Assembly (NCBI GenBank): GCA_948470475.1
Contig: OX419339.1
Coordinates: forward strand, 10,000,502-10,064,501
Length of the DNA: 64,000 nucleotides
Source: Galaxea fascicularis
Lineage: Eukaryota > Cnidaria > Anthozoa > Scleractinia > Euphylliidae
Direction of reading: 5' to 3'
The notes under the pieces were generated by a model. The model was not told the origin of the DNA, did not search any database, and worked only from the letters and a program-made list of their open reading frames with translations. Both the position numbers and the translations under genes were made by a program. Positions 36,982-57,153 of the stretch are shown here, piece by piece. Position 1 is the stretch's first letter. Every line of letters begins with the position of its first letter.

Positions 36982-44335
<7,354 letters not shown>

Positions 44336-45117
44336 GTTGAATTCAGGATGGGAAGGATTTTACTACCGCCAAGGTAAATCGATGAATATTTCTGCTAATG
44401 TGGAGAAAGAAAGAGACCAGTCGATTTCGCGACGCATGGTTTTATGCTCAGTGACCCCCATATTTGGAGGGCTTCAACGCGATTGGGTAACATTTGCTCA
44501 ATTGATGGGCGGTGATGAAAGTCTGGGTTACCATTGCGTTAAAAAATATCGATTAATTCCAATTTAGACTAAATTTTTATATAATTTTCACGTTGAATTC
44601 ACAACTGAGTAGATTCAAATCGAATTAAAGTCTTCTATGTCTTATTTCTCGATCTTCTTTTGAGCTTTACCTTTAAAGAACTTCGAGACTTGCTCGAACT
44701 CACAGCCCGGGAAATCACACGATTTAATCGACCGGGAAATAACTGATCACGTGGAATTCGAACATCGTGTGATCTCGGAACCCTTCGCAAGGGAAAACCC
44801 GCGCGTCCGAAGAGCGACAAAAGTCACGTTCTTATTCAAAGTAAAGCCCTCATGGCAAATGACAAGAAATTCACGGCTGAGTGAGTTAACCATTATCTTA
44901 AACTCTAAGGTCACTTGACTTGCTTGAAACTCGCCAAACCTGAAGAATTGCGTGACTGAACGTTGTGGGACAAACATGATTGCCGGATCATGCCAGTTTG
45001 GTATTTTATTATTTCACGCCAAAACTCCTGACTTACCAGGGCTGTTATTTTTGTCATTGCTCAGTAATCAGAAATTATTTTCTTGTATAATCCTTATTTT
45101 ACGACGGGAAATAACTC
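44336..45117. other. AHCY upstream region, no gene
   Basis: The AHCY start codon is at 44335, so its promoter lies here. CpG sites are more frequent at 44400-44850 than in neighbouring DNA. Frames up to 89 codons on either strand have no recognisable features. Confidence 0.4.
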
Positions 45118-45120
45118 TTA

Positions 45121-45353
45121 AGCCCGGTCCCCACTTGCGACGCAAGCATAAGCACAAGCATACGACACTCATGCTTATGGTTAGGTCAATCATGTCCTCA
45201 CTGGAAAAAACAGCGACATAAGCGCAAGCATAAGCATAAGAAGAACACAAAGATTTGATATTCTTATGCTTTCGCTTATGCTCATGTCACGGCCATCCTC
45301 GCTACTGCATAAGCTTATGCTTATGCTTGCGTCGCAAGTGAGGACCGGCGCCT
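45121..45353. mobile_element. 233-bp MITE with gcataagc motif array, TTA target duplication
   Basis: It starts agcccggtccccacttgcga and ends tcgcaagtgaggaccggcgcct. tta flanks both sides (45118-45120, 45354-45356). The palindromic words gcataagc and gcttatgc recur about fifteen times through the body. Confidence 0.87.
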
Positions 45354-45750
45354 TTAGTTATAATCGATGTTTAACCAGGGTAACCCCTTCAGTCACAAGA
45401 CTGGTATCAACGGGGGCCCTGTAAAACATTAAATAAAAGAAAGTAAATGTAAATTATAAATATACATACATATTCAAGGACTTTTCCAGGACTTTATCAC
45501 AAAATTCAAGGAGGCCATCCGATCACAGGATTTGCATAAGGCCTTTTTCCTGTCTTATAATCGATGTTTATAATCGATGTTTAGTTTGAAATCCCAAGAG
45601 ATCTTTGCCTCGTCACTACCGGGGGATGACGCACTCGTTCCACCCCCCTCCCCCATTTCAGGCGCGTTTTGGTTTGATAGCGAATTCATCGTCGATTTTC
45701 ATTGATTTTTTTTTGTGGGGGAGATGGGTGGGGGTTTTCATTTCTTTATT

Positions 45751-46491
45751 AAGGCTCTGTTTACAAGCAGGTAGGGTAACCCTAGCGTTAGGGTTACCCT
45801 AGCAGAAGGGTTACCCTAGCTCTCCCACATTTCTTCTTTTTTCCATCGACGTGTTTACAAGGCAGCTAGGGTTACCTTAGCAGTAGGGTAAACCCTACCT
45901 GAGCGCTAGGGTTACCCTAGCGCAAAGGTAACACTAGCTGCCTTGTGAATGCTCTGCTAGGGATAACTCCTTTAATTGTTTCCAGACCCTTTGAATGTTG
46001 ACAACAAACGGCCATCATGGCGGACCGAGTACAACGCGACGCTCAAGGCGTTATAATCTTTCTTTTTCTCTCAGAAACAGAAAACATTTCTAGTGCAAGT
46101 TAGGTAAGCATCCTTCATTCGAATAACTTTCTCCACCACCTATCTGTGCGGCCACGTTTTCTTCGCAAACTTCTTCGTCGAATCATTCTCCCGTTTCATA
46201 TGTTCATTCGAGCGAATGATGTGTTGTTCCAGGGTCGCTTTAACATTTCAACTTGTTGTCGTTGTCTAAAAATAAGAAGCTAACATTAACAGCACTCCAT
46301 AACACTCGAAAAACAGCAATAACAGGTACAGATAGCAAAATCGAAGTTCTTGGCAGAACTCTTCTCTTCTTGGGATTAAGTTGTCCCGGGCTGGTAGGGT
46401 AACTTTGCTTTGTAAACCCGGGCTATCTTTAACCCGCCTGCTAAGGTAACCCTAGCACTAGGATTACCCTCCCTGCTTGTAAACAGGGCCT
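45751..46491. mobile_element. ~740-bp MITE with tagggttaccc motif array and a captured exon-like core
   Basis: Ends aggctctgtttacaagcagg and cctgcttgtaaacagggcct are inverted copies. Variants of gggttaccctagc fill 45775-45960 and 46390-46470. The core (46000-46380) is not repetitive. It holds a well-placed ATG (catcatggcgg, 46017), a 28-codon frame ending in TAG at 46103, and a strong donor (gtaagc) directly after the stop. Confidence 0.82.
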
Positions 46492-48275
46492 TATTCTCTC
46501 CAATGGCCTGCATAACGGGCGTTTACCTAGCGAAGCGCGCTGTCCTAATCTTTTTAAAAGATTCAAGGTATCAGTTTGCAGTACTTGTTTCATGGGACGG
46601 CCACAGGCGGATCACGCTGTTTAGTCGCATGTGGTATTTAGCCATGCGTTTGTGCTTGCTGCTGAAATTGAGCCCTGTCGGCTGGTGTTCTACTTGGATG
46701 GGCGACAGCCTATAACTTGTTGACTGTTTTTTTTGTTGACTTCTTTGAAAATAATATAACATTATAACTGTTGATGAGCTTTCTAATAAATGATCGTATT
46801 CTTTTCATTGTGCCGCTCAGTTGTATTTATAGATACGGAGAGTGGGGGGGGGGGGGGGGGGGGCATTTGTTAAGCAGAGAAATGGCTAGAAGGAAATGAC
46901 ACTCGATTTCCCTCTGCTTTGTATGCTGGCTTTAATAATCCTCACACCATTATTTTTTGACACAGTATTATTTTCCATGTCTAACCAGAGTTACTGTGGG
47001 TGCCCATTCATTCGGTGGTAACACCTCCGGGCGTCTCGTTAGTTGATACTACGGTGTAATCAAGTCGATACCCCGTCATTGGTTAACAAGTTAAGGTAAT
47101 TTTCCCTTGACATAATAGGTAATCAAAGCAATGGATACCCTGTTACACAATAATCCTGGTTTAATTTTTACTGATGATAACACAGAAAAGGGATCAGTGA
47201 CCCCCAAAAATTAAGGTGCTTCTCCCGATTCACTGATCTTTTTTAAACTTGTAAACGGTTGTATCCTGACACGCTGATCATTTTTCGATAGTAAAAAAGA
47301 CAGGTGTTCTGATTCAAGGTATAATCACTGAAAGCCTTGAATTGCAGTGCTTTAACAGGTTATCAAAAATTGCTATGGTAATCTCTCAAGAATTCGGTCA
47401 GTCCCTTTAAGATCAGAGTAAATATAAGGTTTCAGGATAATTTATTTCCGTAACGTTTGTTTAGTGGTTTAATGCATTGTGAGTGTGTTTATTGCTTCAG
47501 TCCTCACAGAGAACAGCCAGTTTATTAAGCCTGTTTCAGTCCAAAATACTGATGAAGCGCTGTTTATTATTCCTCGCTCGGGCACCTCAAGCACCTTTCA
47601 AGCCAAGGTGCAAAATAACATTCAATGAACAAACTATACATCCAAAAAGAAAATATTTAAAATCACATATAACGACCGGTATGTGAAGGACCAAAAAAGT
47701 AACTCCCCATCCCAAGTTAAGAATTAAGAATGTAGATGTCCTTACTACGAACCAACGGAGTCGGACATTTAAGTTTTAAGGCTGCAAAAGGAACAAAAAC
47801 AGTATTGAGTTGTAACTACCCTTTAAAATAATCACACGTTTCAAAGAGCGTTTTCAAGTGTTCATCAGTGTAGTTTATGCGCATGCGTTCTAGTACATAG
47901 CGGTATAACGGTTGTTCACCTCCTAAAGAAACGAGTAATCCCGTAGTTCTTCCAGACCTATATTTTCAATGGTCCTTGTTACCTGCAGTTTCTTTTGTCA
48001 TCAGAGCTAGGGGTATTGTTTGCGTTGTGTCACCTATTGTTTCGTTGTTCAAACACAGACCGCGTCTGGAAAGCTAGGGGTCTCTCAAAGAAACAGCATA
48101 CAGAGTGTAAGACTGTACTGATGTCAGAAAAAACATGGCTCTGGTGATGAGTGGTAACCTTTTGTATAGTTCCGCTCCCTCCCTTACACCTGGCAGTTTT
48201 ACCTCTCACCAGTTGGAGCCTGGACACTGTTTCATATCTGACAGTTAAGAGTTTGCATAGGGTAGTTACTCTAAA
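46492..48275. other. No gene seen
   Basis: Intergenic DNA between AHCY and the SLC6 gene. It contains the 20-base G run at 46844. Nothing else is recognised on either strand. Confidence 0.5.
46844..46863 (+). repeat. Run of 20 G
   Basis: An uninterrupted homopolymer of twenty G bases. It may form a G-quadruplex and is a likely place for assembly-length error. Confidence 0.97.
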
Positions 48276-48519
48276 GTACCAGGCGTGCGTTTCTCGAAAC
48301 CCACGAAACTTTTCAGGCCTATTTCGGGTGCCATAATTTCTTACGTATCTTTAAAAAGGAAGCGTTTCCAGGCACGAAATTCTGCAACAAAGTTTCCCTT
48401 TCGTATCTTGAAATCATAGTAAAGACCAACTTTTCAGAATAAGCGGATCGCAGTTTTAGAAATGGCTGCTCCGGGCCCGAAAAGTTTTCGGACCGTTCGA
48501 GAAACAGGCCCCAGGAACG
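48276..48519. mobile_element. MITE with tttctcgaaa ends
   Basis: Left gcgtttctcgaaacccacga, right cggaccgttcgagaaacag, inverted and imperfect. The body holds cgggcccgaaaagttttcgg and aaacttttcagg. Confidence 0.7.
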
Positions 48520-48645
48520 AAAATTTTCTTTTTTGGAGTTTTACGCTATCCTCCTTTAAGCTAATATAATTCTTGAACACTTGAACACCAGAATTAACCC
48601 TTCGATATAATAAAATAGTTGAAAGCACTGAGATAAGCAGCTGAC

Positions 48646-48918
48646 TAAGGCCTGGCTGTGCGCTTTTCAAACGCCGAAAAATATATCGGGCCCGAGAAAA
48701 TATTTTTATGTTAACGTTGTTTTTCTGTCGATTTTCTGTTAGCTTTTTTGGGCAAACTAGCCTGCATTTATTTCTTAGTTTTTTAACGTGTTTTCTTATC
48801 AGATAGTCTTGAAATGATTACAAATTGAATTTTAATTTGTTAATGAAGCAACTACAAGTAAAATAGATTTTCAGGCCCGAAACGTTTTCGGGAGTTTTTG
48901 ACAAAAGCGCGCCTAGCT
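48646..48918. mobile_element. MITE with aggcctggctgtgcgctttt ends
   Basis: Left ctgtgcgcttttcaaacgcc then atatcgggcccgag. Right ttcaggcccgaaacgttttc then gacaaaagcgcgcctag, inverted and imperfect. The gggcccg/ttttcgg core is shared with the neighbouring element at 48276-48519. Confidence 0.68.
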
Positions 48919-49932
48919 TTGTACTTTTCTGGCTTGGTTTCGTTCTCCAGTCTTGTGAACTGCTGCGCGTGGTACCCTTTGTACATTAAAACCCTTGTTC
49001 TGAAAAAGATAATGGCTGCCAGTTTTTGAACCCAGTCTTTGCGAGTTATGGAAGAAAGACAGTTCAGGACAAAAAGCGTCCAAATTAGAGTGATCAGACA
49101 TCTGTTTGGCTACAGCTGAACAATACGTAGCACTTTTTTGTTCCAAGTCGAAAAAGGCTTTATATAACAAGCTGAAATTCTTCTCAAAAATAATTCTGGT
49201 AACAAGCATGATTCCTCCCTCGTCCACCGTCGTGGAATCAAATTGTTTTGGCTAAAATTGGCCGACAAGGTAGGTTGAAGAGGCGTAACTGTCTAGTGTT
49301 CATCCAAATACAACCAATTATTATACAGTGGTATCACCATCTCAGATTGCCTAAAGGCTCACGCTCGTAATCCTTATACTTACAGTCAGACGATAGTTTC
49401 CCTTCACGTAATAGTTGACGTCATTTTGTAGAACGCGAGCTCCATGGTTTTTCGCTGAAGCTTGTCTCTTACTTATGACCGATACTCATAATTTGGGTAC
49501 CTCGTGTAGCACCGAGGTTTTTACAATTTCCACCTGACCAATGACTGTTACTGATTATCATTAGTATCAATCACTTTGTCACCGGTGCAGTGTTTTATAT
49601 AGATACTTCGAAGTGTTTGCTTGGGAAACGAGATAACGTCGATGCACTTTGATCATCTTGTAGCAAAGGTAGCGGAGAAACGTGATGTTAATACTCTATT
49701 TTCCCGTTTGGAGCCGTTTGAAAAGTCTTGACGAACAAAATTAGAATGTAATGGACTTCCTCATAATGAAAAACTGGTTCTATAAGTAGACGGCAGACAC
49801 GTGTAGTGTCGATAATTTTCCACTGTTGCCCTTTACGTGCTGTTTACGTGCCCTCTGATCACAATTTCATTCGCTTTACCAGGGGATCTTATCTGTTTTC
49901 TGTTGTTTTGCGATCTTGAATCATGACATCCA
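48919..49932. other. 3' flank of the SLC6 gene, no other gene
   Basis: Probably contains the transporter's 3' UTR. I see no convincing poly(A) signal and no exon on either strand. Confidence 0.4.
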
Positions 49933-52900
49933 TTAATCATGTTCTACCACCTGATTGACGTGTCCATTTACTCTTGGACTACTAAAGGGTGACAAGTTAT
50001 AAGTCCTTGATCGGCTCATACAACCTGGGCTGCACGCTTCGCAATCAATAGCTCGTGAACGCGCCTCAGTTTGTTCAGTGTCCAGTCTGCTATGCGTAAT
50101 ACAGTCTATTATAGGAGGGTAGATGATGCAAAGTAAAGGTACCACAACGAAGACCATGTAGATGACGTAACCCCATGCAGGATATTGAGGGTACATGACC
50201 TTTGCCTAGAGAGGAAGAGATAAAGAGAGAGACATACACACATAAAAATAGGTAAGAATAAAACGTCAGCTAGCGCTCATGCGCGCGCAAACTCTGACGA
50301 GCGCGTATTAGCTCACACAGCCGGCGGCATGTTTTCATGTGCACATCTTTTCACTAACATTAGGTACCAAGCCAGTTTACCTTGGTTCTGTCCCATGCAG
50401 TGTAAGTGAACTTTCCGTCCGCCATTTGTTTGATCATTTGTATTATTCCTCCGATAATTACGCCAAGTATGATAAGCGGTGAAATGAATTTCCAACAGAT
50501 CTGCCATCTGCTCTTCACACGCTTTCCCGTCATTAAGGTAATATCTTTTGAGAATCTAAAGCAAAACACAATTTAAAAAAGAAGAAACAACAGTAGAGTT
50601 TTGCTAGAGTTTCTTGAGACGAAAAAAGGCTAGGTATTGATAGTCCTATATCCCTTTAAATAGTAAACAAAAGACAAAAACAAGGATTGAATCAGAAAGC
50701 AAAGCTGCTACAAGACAGGGGCACCGAACAACAACTTTCGGTCAGGATATCTGTTCGACGGAGGATAGTTCGCCTTAAAAGTTTTCGGCGTCCATTAAAG
50801 AGTGCACTCGCAGATTTTCTTAACTGAAACAAAGCCTAAAAGATTCACAATATGGGGAAATAGTAGCCCGTGACGTTTTCCGAAAGGTCACATTTTGTTG
50901 TTTTTGGCAGTCAAAAACGTCATCCAGCACTTTCGGAAAGCAAATAGTTCCTTAGAAATTTCGTTTTAAGTTCACTTTAGCTAGAAATTGCTCAAAGGAA
51001 GAGTTTTTTTCCCTGAACATTTTGGGCTATTAAAATTTTAGCTAAGGAACCCAAACAGATCAAATTCATCTAACTAATGGAAACATCACTTTAAACACCA
51101 TAATTAGTTAAAAATGCCTCTGTACTGCTTTTGGTTGATTTAGCTCGTTGGGTGACACGAAAATACATCAAGCGCGTGCAAATCGATGACAATAGATTTC
51201 TATTTAATCACCTGTCCATTCCATAGACAAAAGAAACACCTACGCACTCAGCCAAACCCGTGAGGAGCAGAGGAATTGCACTAGCGTTGCTGATGATCTC
51301 AAGCAGGTAAAACCCCGTTGACTGAACAAATAGTAGGTTACTGATACACAGAGCCAGACAGAATATAGCTAGGAGGCAAGGAGAAGGGCTTAATGGCTAG
51401 ATAGTACAAGATATTCACTGACTGATGTCGACTGAACAAGCGTAAGGGGCATGCAACAGCGTGGGGTAATTAGCCCGCAAAACAAAGAATTGCCAAAAAT
51501 TCAAAACGTTATGGAGCCAGTTTGAAAATTGGTGGTGCAAGTGTGTGCCCAAAGCCCTACGCGATTTGTGGCGCAACGAGTATGCACATAATTGGCTCAT
51601 TGCTTGGCATAGCGCTCCTAGTTGCAGTGGCTTATATCACTTACAAACAAACATCTATCTCTTTTTAAATACTTTTTTGAGCCAGTCAGAATTAACACTG
51701 ACTAGTGGGCAGGCTCAGAAAGGATATATGCGAGGCTACTGAAATTTTAACAACGTGGGAGGAAATAGGAAAAACGTACAAAGCGAGCTTAAGATATCAT
51801 GACATGATGTGATCATTGTCGTATGTTGTGATTACGTTATGAGTTATTACGTGCCACCAGACGGGAAGAAGGAGAAAAAATAGTTAACTGCTGAGTTATT
51901 CTCTGCTTCTAAAAATTTCCGGTGCGAACTGCCATAGACAACTTACCACAAATCACTTCATTTCTCCAAGTACGTTTGAAAATTTTCATCTCTTTACAAG
52001 TTGTAAGAACGATCTCTATCATACCCAGCATACTCGAGGAGCCGAGTAGGAAGAGAAGAAAATAGAAGAGAGTCGACCACAACGGGGGTGGTCCAGGCAT
52101 CCGGGTGAACGTCTCGCTTAATCCTGCAAACCCAAGGGACAACCCTGGTGGAAGCTAAGATAACACAAAAATCTTATTAGTAACCGAGAATCACTCTTGA
52201 GTCACTTTTGAGTTCCAAGTGCATAACAAGACGGCACCGTTTAAAAACTGAGCTTTAGAGTCACACTGGGTTTTACCTTTTTGCTCAATTTCTTATTCAA
52301 CAGTCTAGGTGCAGATGTTTTTAATTTCTTACTCATTGCACAGGACGTCACTAATCAGCTTTCATTCAAAAAAGGAAAACCAGAAATATTTTCACTTACT
52401 TGGTCGAGTATCTCTTCTTTGTTGCAGGATACAGGTTTGGAACCGTTGAATTCAAGAGAAGCGTTACGATCTATTTCACATTGACGCGCTTTATAGTCAG
52501 CTTTGAAGCCAAACAGTGAGAACATTATAATACTGGCCCAAACAGAGGTGCCGCAGTTTCCCAAAGCGCACAAGAGCGCGTCCGTATAACAGCTATTTTT
52601 GGGTTTGTTGCCCGTGGAGAATAGCGTCAAAGTTCCAAATCCCACCCCAAGAGAGTAGAAGATCTGTCCTGCGGCGTCCATCCAAACAACTGGGTCCTTC
52701 AGTTTCTCCATCTAAGATGAACAAGAGCCAACATTTACCCATTGACTAAGCAAGAAATGAACAGTTAGTATTTTTATAGCAATTATGACATGCTGTGATG
52801 ACTAAAAAAAGAATAAATTTATCATCCATTCATCCCTCCATCCATCCATCCCTCTATCTGGCGATTCACCAAAGTCACTTTTCCCTTTCTTCCTTCCATT

Positions 52901-55900
52901 CGCCCCCAAATTATTTATTCTGTAACTCACTCACTCTCCCACACACCCACTCACGCACGCATGCACGCACCCACGCACGCACTCACGCACGCACTCACTC
53001 TCACTCACTCACTCACTCACTAACTCACCTATGAACCCACTGACCCACTCGCGCATGCACTCACTCTCTTATCCGAGAAACGATACAAATGCCTCCAGTT
53101 TGATACTGCTTGGCCACACTCACTTGTATGTTCATTTTTACATTCCTTCAAGTTGACAAGTTCTACAAATTCTTTTCTAAATTATGTTTGGCTCATCGTA
53201 TCACTATGAAATTTGGCACGGAAATCATAAATGTATTACATTACATTTACTTTAGAAAACCTGTCACCATGGCAACCATATGACGCATTTAGTTAACCAT
53301 CTAAAATCGAAATCTTTCTACTTGTTTGAAAAACAGGTCGGTGAAATCTTCTTACACTTCTATATTATATGTTAACAGGAATGATCTTCAAAATATTTCA
53401 GTTTGAAAAAATTCTGTAGGGCAGATTAAGAATAAAACTACTTTTTAATTATTGCTTTCTTAATTTTTTTCCTACCTACAGAATTTTTAAAAGTTTGACT
53501 ATATAAGCAGCCAATTGATCTTAGTTATTACCAAAAAAATTTAAAAAAAAAATTACCGAGCGAAAGTGGAAAAATAAGCGACTAAAGTTACGAAACTTCA
53601 AAAATTTCTAGTCGACAAGATTAGCATTCGAGCATGCGTGACACACGCGTGCTCTTAAGTTTTATAGATATGGCATGTGTTGGTTACGCGCGCGCACTCG
53701 GCTGAAGACCTTTTCGAGCCTCCTTAATATTGTCATGATGAACAGTTACTGAACAAACCTTTGGGATAAACAATCGAGCTAACCCTTCTGCCCAGCCATC
53801 CAGGTGAACGCCAAGAAAGAAAAACACTACAAGGTTGGTGACGATGAAAATAAGAGCGACAACCAAAATCTGAAATTAAATAACCCGCATTACCTCTTAT
53901 AGCACACTCAACAAAATTACTCAATTCTGATTGGTCGAGAGCAGTACAATTAATCCCAAATAGTACTCCGTAGGAGTACCTATTAAGTTTCCATGACAAC
54001 GGCGCGTAAGTTCGTAATTTTGTTGAATGTACTATAAATAAAAAATCGCACGACCTTCTCGTACAAATCGGGATTTATAGATACTCGTGATTTTGAAAGT
54101 TCTCAAATTGCACTCGTCTAAAGGCTCGTGCAATCATGAGAACTTTAAAAATCACTCGTACCTATAAATTCCGAATTGTACTCGAGGTCGTGCGATTTCC
54201 TATACAAATAGAACATTACGCTTGGTGGAAACTGAAAAAATTAAATTAAATTAAATTTTGCTACCGTTGCTATCAAAGGTGATAATGATTAAGTTAATGA
54301 TAATGGCGATGATGAAGATAATGAAGCTGATGATGATAATGATGATAATAATAAACTTTGAAGAAGAGGAGGAGGAGCAATCAGCTTTGCGGATGAAAGA
54401 CATCTGAAGCACGGTTTTGCGTTTATCCCTTAATTATTTGGTTGACAAGTGTGGAGTAACCGTGCAGCTCTTGTTACTCAGTCCAAATAGAGTTATGAAT
54501 TAAAATGGACTATTGAAATCTTAACAGTATTTTTTTTTGTATCATGCACAAGTTTCACTGGAAGGCATTCTTTGGGTAATATACTCTTTCACGTATCATT
54601 GCCAACCTTTGACGCTTTACGAGAACCGCGCATGGCCAGTAGGCATGACAAAGTCCATGAAACCACGACGAACAAATACAGGTACATGTTGATGCCTGCC
54701 AGAAAACACAATCATTATTTAGTAAGGGGAGCATCGCAGTATTGGACTCAAGGCCACTCTGAATCCGCTTTGTCGGGAAAGTGGGGAATCAGGGGTATTA
54801 ATACAGAAACGTATTCGAATGTTTTTATTGAGTCCATAGAACTGAGTCTAATAAAACAGGCAATGTTTTTCCTTATATAAAACAACTCCTGAAGAATTTA
54901 CTTTGTATTGTTACGAGTTGTAAAACACGCCATTTAGCCCATAATCAGAGTGCTCTCTTTAAACAGTAATATCTTGATATAGAAACACCCACGTCAGCTT
55001 ATTCAGTTATAACTTAAGTGAATGAATGGAAACAAAATGCTGCGTTTGGTTATTCTGCCCCTAGATATTTTGATAGTTCCGTGCCACTGACATCCAAAGC
55101 ATTGGATGGTTTATTACCAGTCCCTCCGGCTATGACGAAAAAGGCAATAATTTTTTCACTCGTAAAAGTAACACCTATCTGCCTTCTTTTGAAGTAACAC
55201 CCGAGTGTGGACAGTTTCAGTTTTTTAGGTCGCTGCAAATGCGTTTCAGCATTACCCTTTGAAATTCCTGTCGAAAAATAACTCAACAACTCATGTAACA
55301 TTATGTGGGCTCACCTGTGCTATTGTTGATATCATCTGCGACATTCAATGTTTCTCGGTACCAGTAATACTCAGCTGGACCGCTCTTTGAGCACTCTGGG
55401 ACCAAAGTGTGAGTCCCATTGTTCTTTATCGTGGGACATTCTCTCCACGGAAGGTTGCTTCTCATTGAATGAACAAAGTAGTACAGACACCATGCCACGA
55501 TATAATTGTAATAAAAAATCGTTATTAGGCTCATCAAAGTGGCAGCCATACCTATCCCTCGAAGACTAGGGCTGAGATCCTTCCAAGATTCAACGACCGA
55601 GTTACGCCTCAGTCTTTGCCCCACTGCCATCTCCAGGCAAACTAAAGGAATTCCCTCTATGATGAGCATCACGAAGTATGGGATAAAGAATGCTCCTGCA
55701 AAGACACGAGTTAAACGTATAGTAATGCGTGATGCGCGTAACAAAAAGCTCCTCGTGTGCGTGGCTGGTGCCGGAGCCCTCAGAGCAAGGCGAGACGACA
55801 TTATGTGGACAGTATCTTTATAATCACCATTTTTGACTGCCACGCTCACTCTTAATCACAACTGCAAATTAATGTGTGAAGGTAAACTGAACTTAGACAC

Positions 55901-56735
55901 ATTAATTTGTGAGGTATTCTTATCACTCTAAGCCACATCCCACAAGCTTCACATTTTCGCTAAAATAGACTTATTTGAGACACGTTTAATAAGTTTCAAT
56001 TGTTTCATCAATTATTATTTGTTTAGTAACAGAAACATATAGATTCTCTTATTATCCCTCCAAGCGTCTTTCTGATCTGCAGCAACCTCATCCCGATCAA
56101 GACTGAAAGGTTGTTCAGTGATAATTATCTTGCTACCTACCTCCTCCGTGCTTGAAACAAAGCTGAGGAAACCGCACGACATTGCCAACTCCCAGCAGAT
56201 ATGTCAGCACTGCCACAAAATAGTTTCCTTTGCTTTTCCAAGGCATCTCAGGATCCCTGTTTTGAAAACCTTGGTTCACACACGAACCGCAAAAGTATTT
56301 GTTCCCTGATTGGGACATACTCAAGTGCGATTTCCCGCCATTCCTTGTATCCAGTTTATGAGGAATCGTATGATAAGCGCATACACCGTTTTCTTTACTG
56401 AAATTCTCTTTGCGAACATTATTTGCATATTTCCCATTCAAAGGCAGAGACATTCTACCAATTTGGTACAGGGGTCTCTTTGGAGATTCGCTTCCACAAG
56501 TTGGACAGGCGTTTTCATCAGTAATACTGCCAACTAACAGACTTCGATTCTTTGGTCTCACATCAGCCCAGAATACTTTGCGATCATGATACAGCTGCTG
56601 TTCGTTATCGGGTCTTTCGTGCTTCCCTGTACCTGTTTCAGTCTTTGGCAGATTCGGCGAAGCTTTAGTTTCTAAGATCGTCATTGGAAGTGCTTCTATG
56701 ATATTGCTGCCATCTTGAATTGAAGAATCAGTCAT
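49933..56735 (-). CDS. SLC6 sodium-coupled transporter, B0AT/nutrient amino acid branch
   Basis: Nine coding exons: 56735-56141, 55695-55315, 54695-54607, 53869-53759, 52711-52400, 52154-51947, 51368-51212, 50555-50381, 50205-49933. They join in frame to about 766 aa. An acceptor at 56767 adds a 5' UTR part to the first. The order of segments matches SLC6A19-type amino acid transporters: TM1 with GVGNVVRFP (182-190), [17 protein letters not shown], an extracellular loop 2 with N-glycosylation sites and [11 protein letters not shown]6 with [17 protein letters not shown]8 with [11 protein letters not shown], and VYGMDRF. Substrate is unknown; sodium-driven uptake of neutral amino acids at the plasma membrane is the family role. 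Odd: a cytosolic N-tail of about 165 aa with CPTC (77-80) and CGSC (149-152), a Val where TM1 of most relatives has Trp (GNVWRFP), and a TM5 without the usual TxPY. The exon 3 donor (gttggc) is weak, so that join is least certain. Confidence 0.92.
50718..51156. mobile_element. 439-bp MITE, family A copy 2
   Basis: Left ggggcaccgaacaac, right agctcgttgggtgac. It shares ends and the internal words tttagctaaggaacc and ccgaaagg with the copy at 23597-24044. It lies in an intron of the SLC6 gene. Confidence 0.68.
52826..53066 (+). repeat. Microsatellites (atcc)n and (cact/cacg)n
   Basis: catccatccatccatccc near 52835-52855, then a long imperfect run of cactcact and cacgcacg words from 52928 to 53062, in an SLC6 intron. 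Confidence 0.95.
53898..54200. mobile_element. Two abutting foldback elements
   Basis: First: tatagcacactcaacaaaatta to taattttgttgaatgtactata (53898-54036). Second: aaatcgcacgacc to ggtcgtgcgattt (54043-54198), with the inner words tgcactcgtctaaaggctcg and gtgcaat, as in the element at 8360-8513. Confidence 0.75.
54238..54384 (+). repeat. Simple repeats (taaat)n, (gat/aat)n, (gag)n
   Basis: attaaattaaattaaa at 54238, then gatgatgataatgatgataa-type trinucleotides to 54350, then aagaagaggaggaggag. Confidence 0.92.
55925..55975 (-). repeat. Solo fragment of the 26.6-27.6 kb tandem repeat
   Basis: On the minus strand it reads aaaatgtgaagcttgtggga then tgtggctta, the same word found in each unit of the array at 26648-27592. 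The unit family is therefore dispersed as well as tandem. Confidence 0.7.
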
Positions 56736-57105
56736 AGTTTTGCGCTGTTTTTCCTTGAACCTCAGTCTATAAACCGAAAGAAAAAAAGCTAGCGATTCTC
56801 TGAAATCATCTCCGGGATACAAAAAAATGTCTGATAGAAAAGTCACGCGAACCTCAATGAACAAATACAAAGTTCTTTCACAGGTAGCTGAATACAGCAG
56901 GAATTCAGTTCTCAAAACATCCAAAAATGTACCTGATAGGGTGCTTTTTAGTAGACTGCCAAAAACAGGTTCATCTGTGCTTTCGTTTTTTTATATCGAG
57001 ACTGGGTTAAGAAAAAACTCCTACGCCACTTTCTTCATGCTGATACAAGACATAGTCATAAAGATGTCCCAACTACTACCACAAACCAGTGAGGAAATAT
57101 GTACT

Positions 57106-57108
<3 letters not shown>

Positions 57109-57149
<41 letters not shown>
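57109..57149 (+). repeat. (TA)n microsatellite, 41 bp
   Basis: An uninterrupted alternating TA tract ending one base before the perfect palindrome. Confidence 0.97.

Positions 57150-57153
<4 letters not shown>

Noticed and set aside
55539..55823. 94-codon plus-strand frame
   Set aside because: It is antisense to the SLC6 exon at 55695-55315 and its flank.
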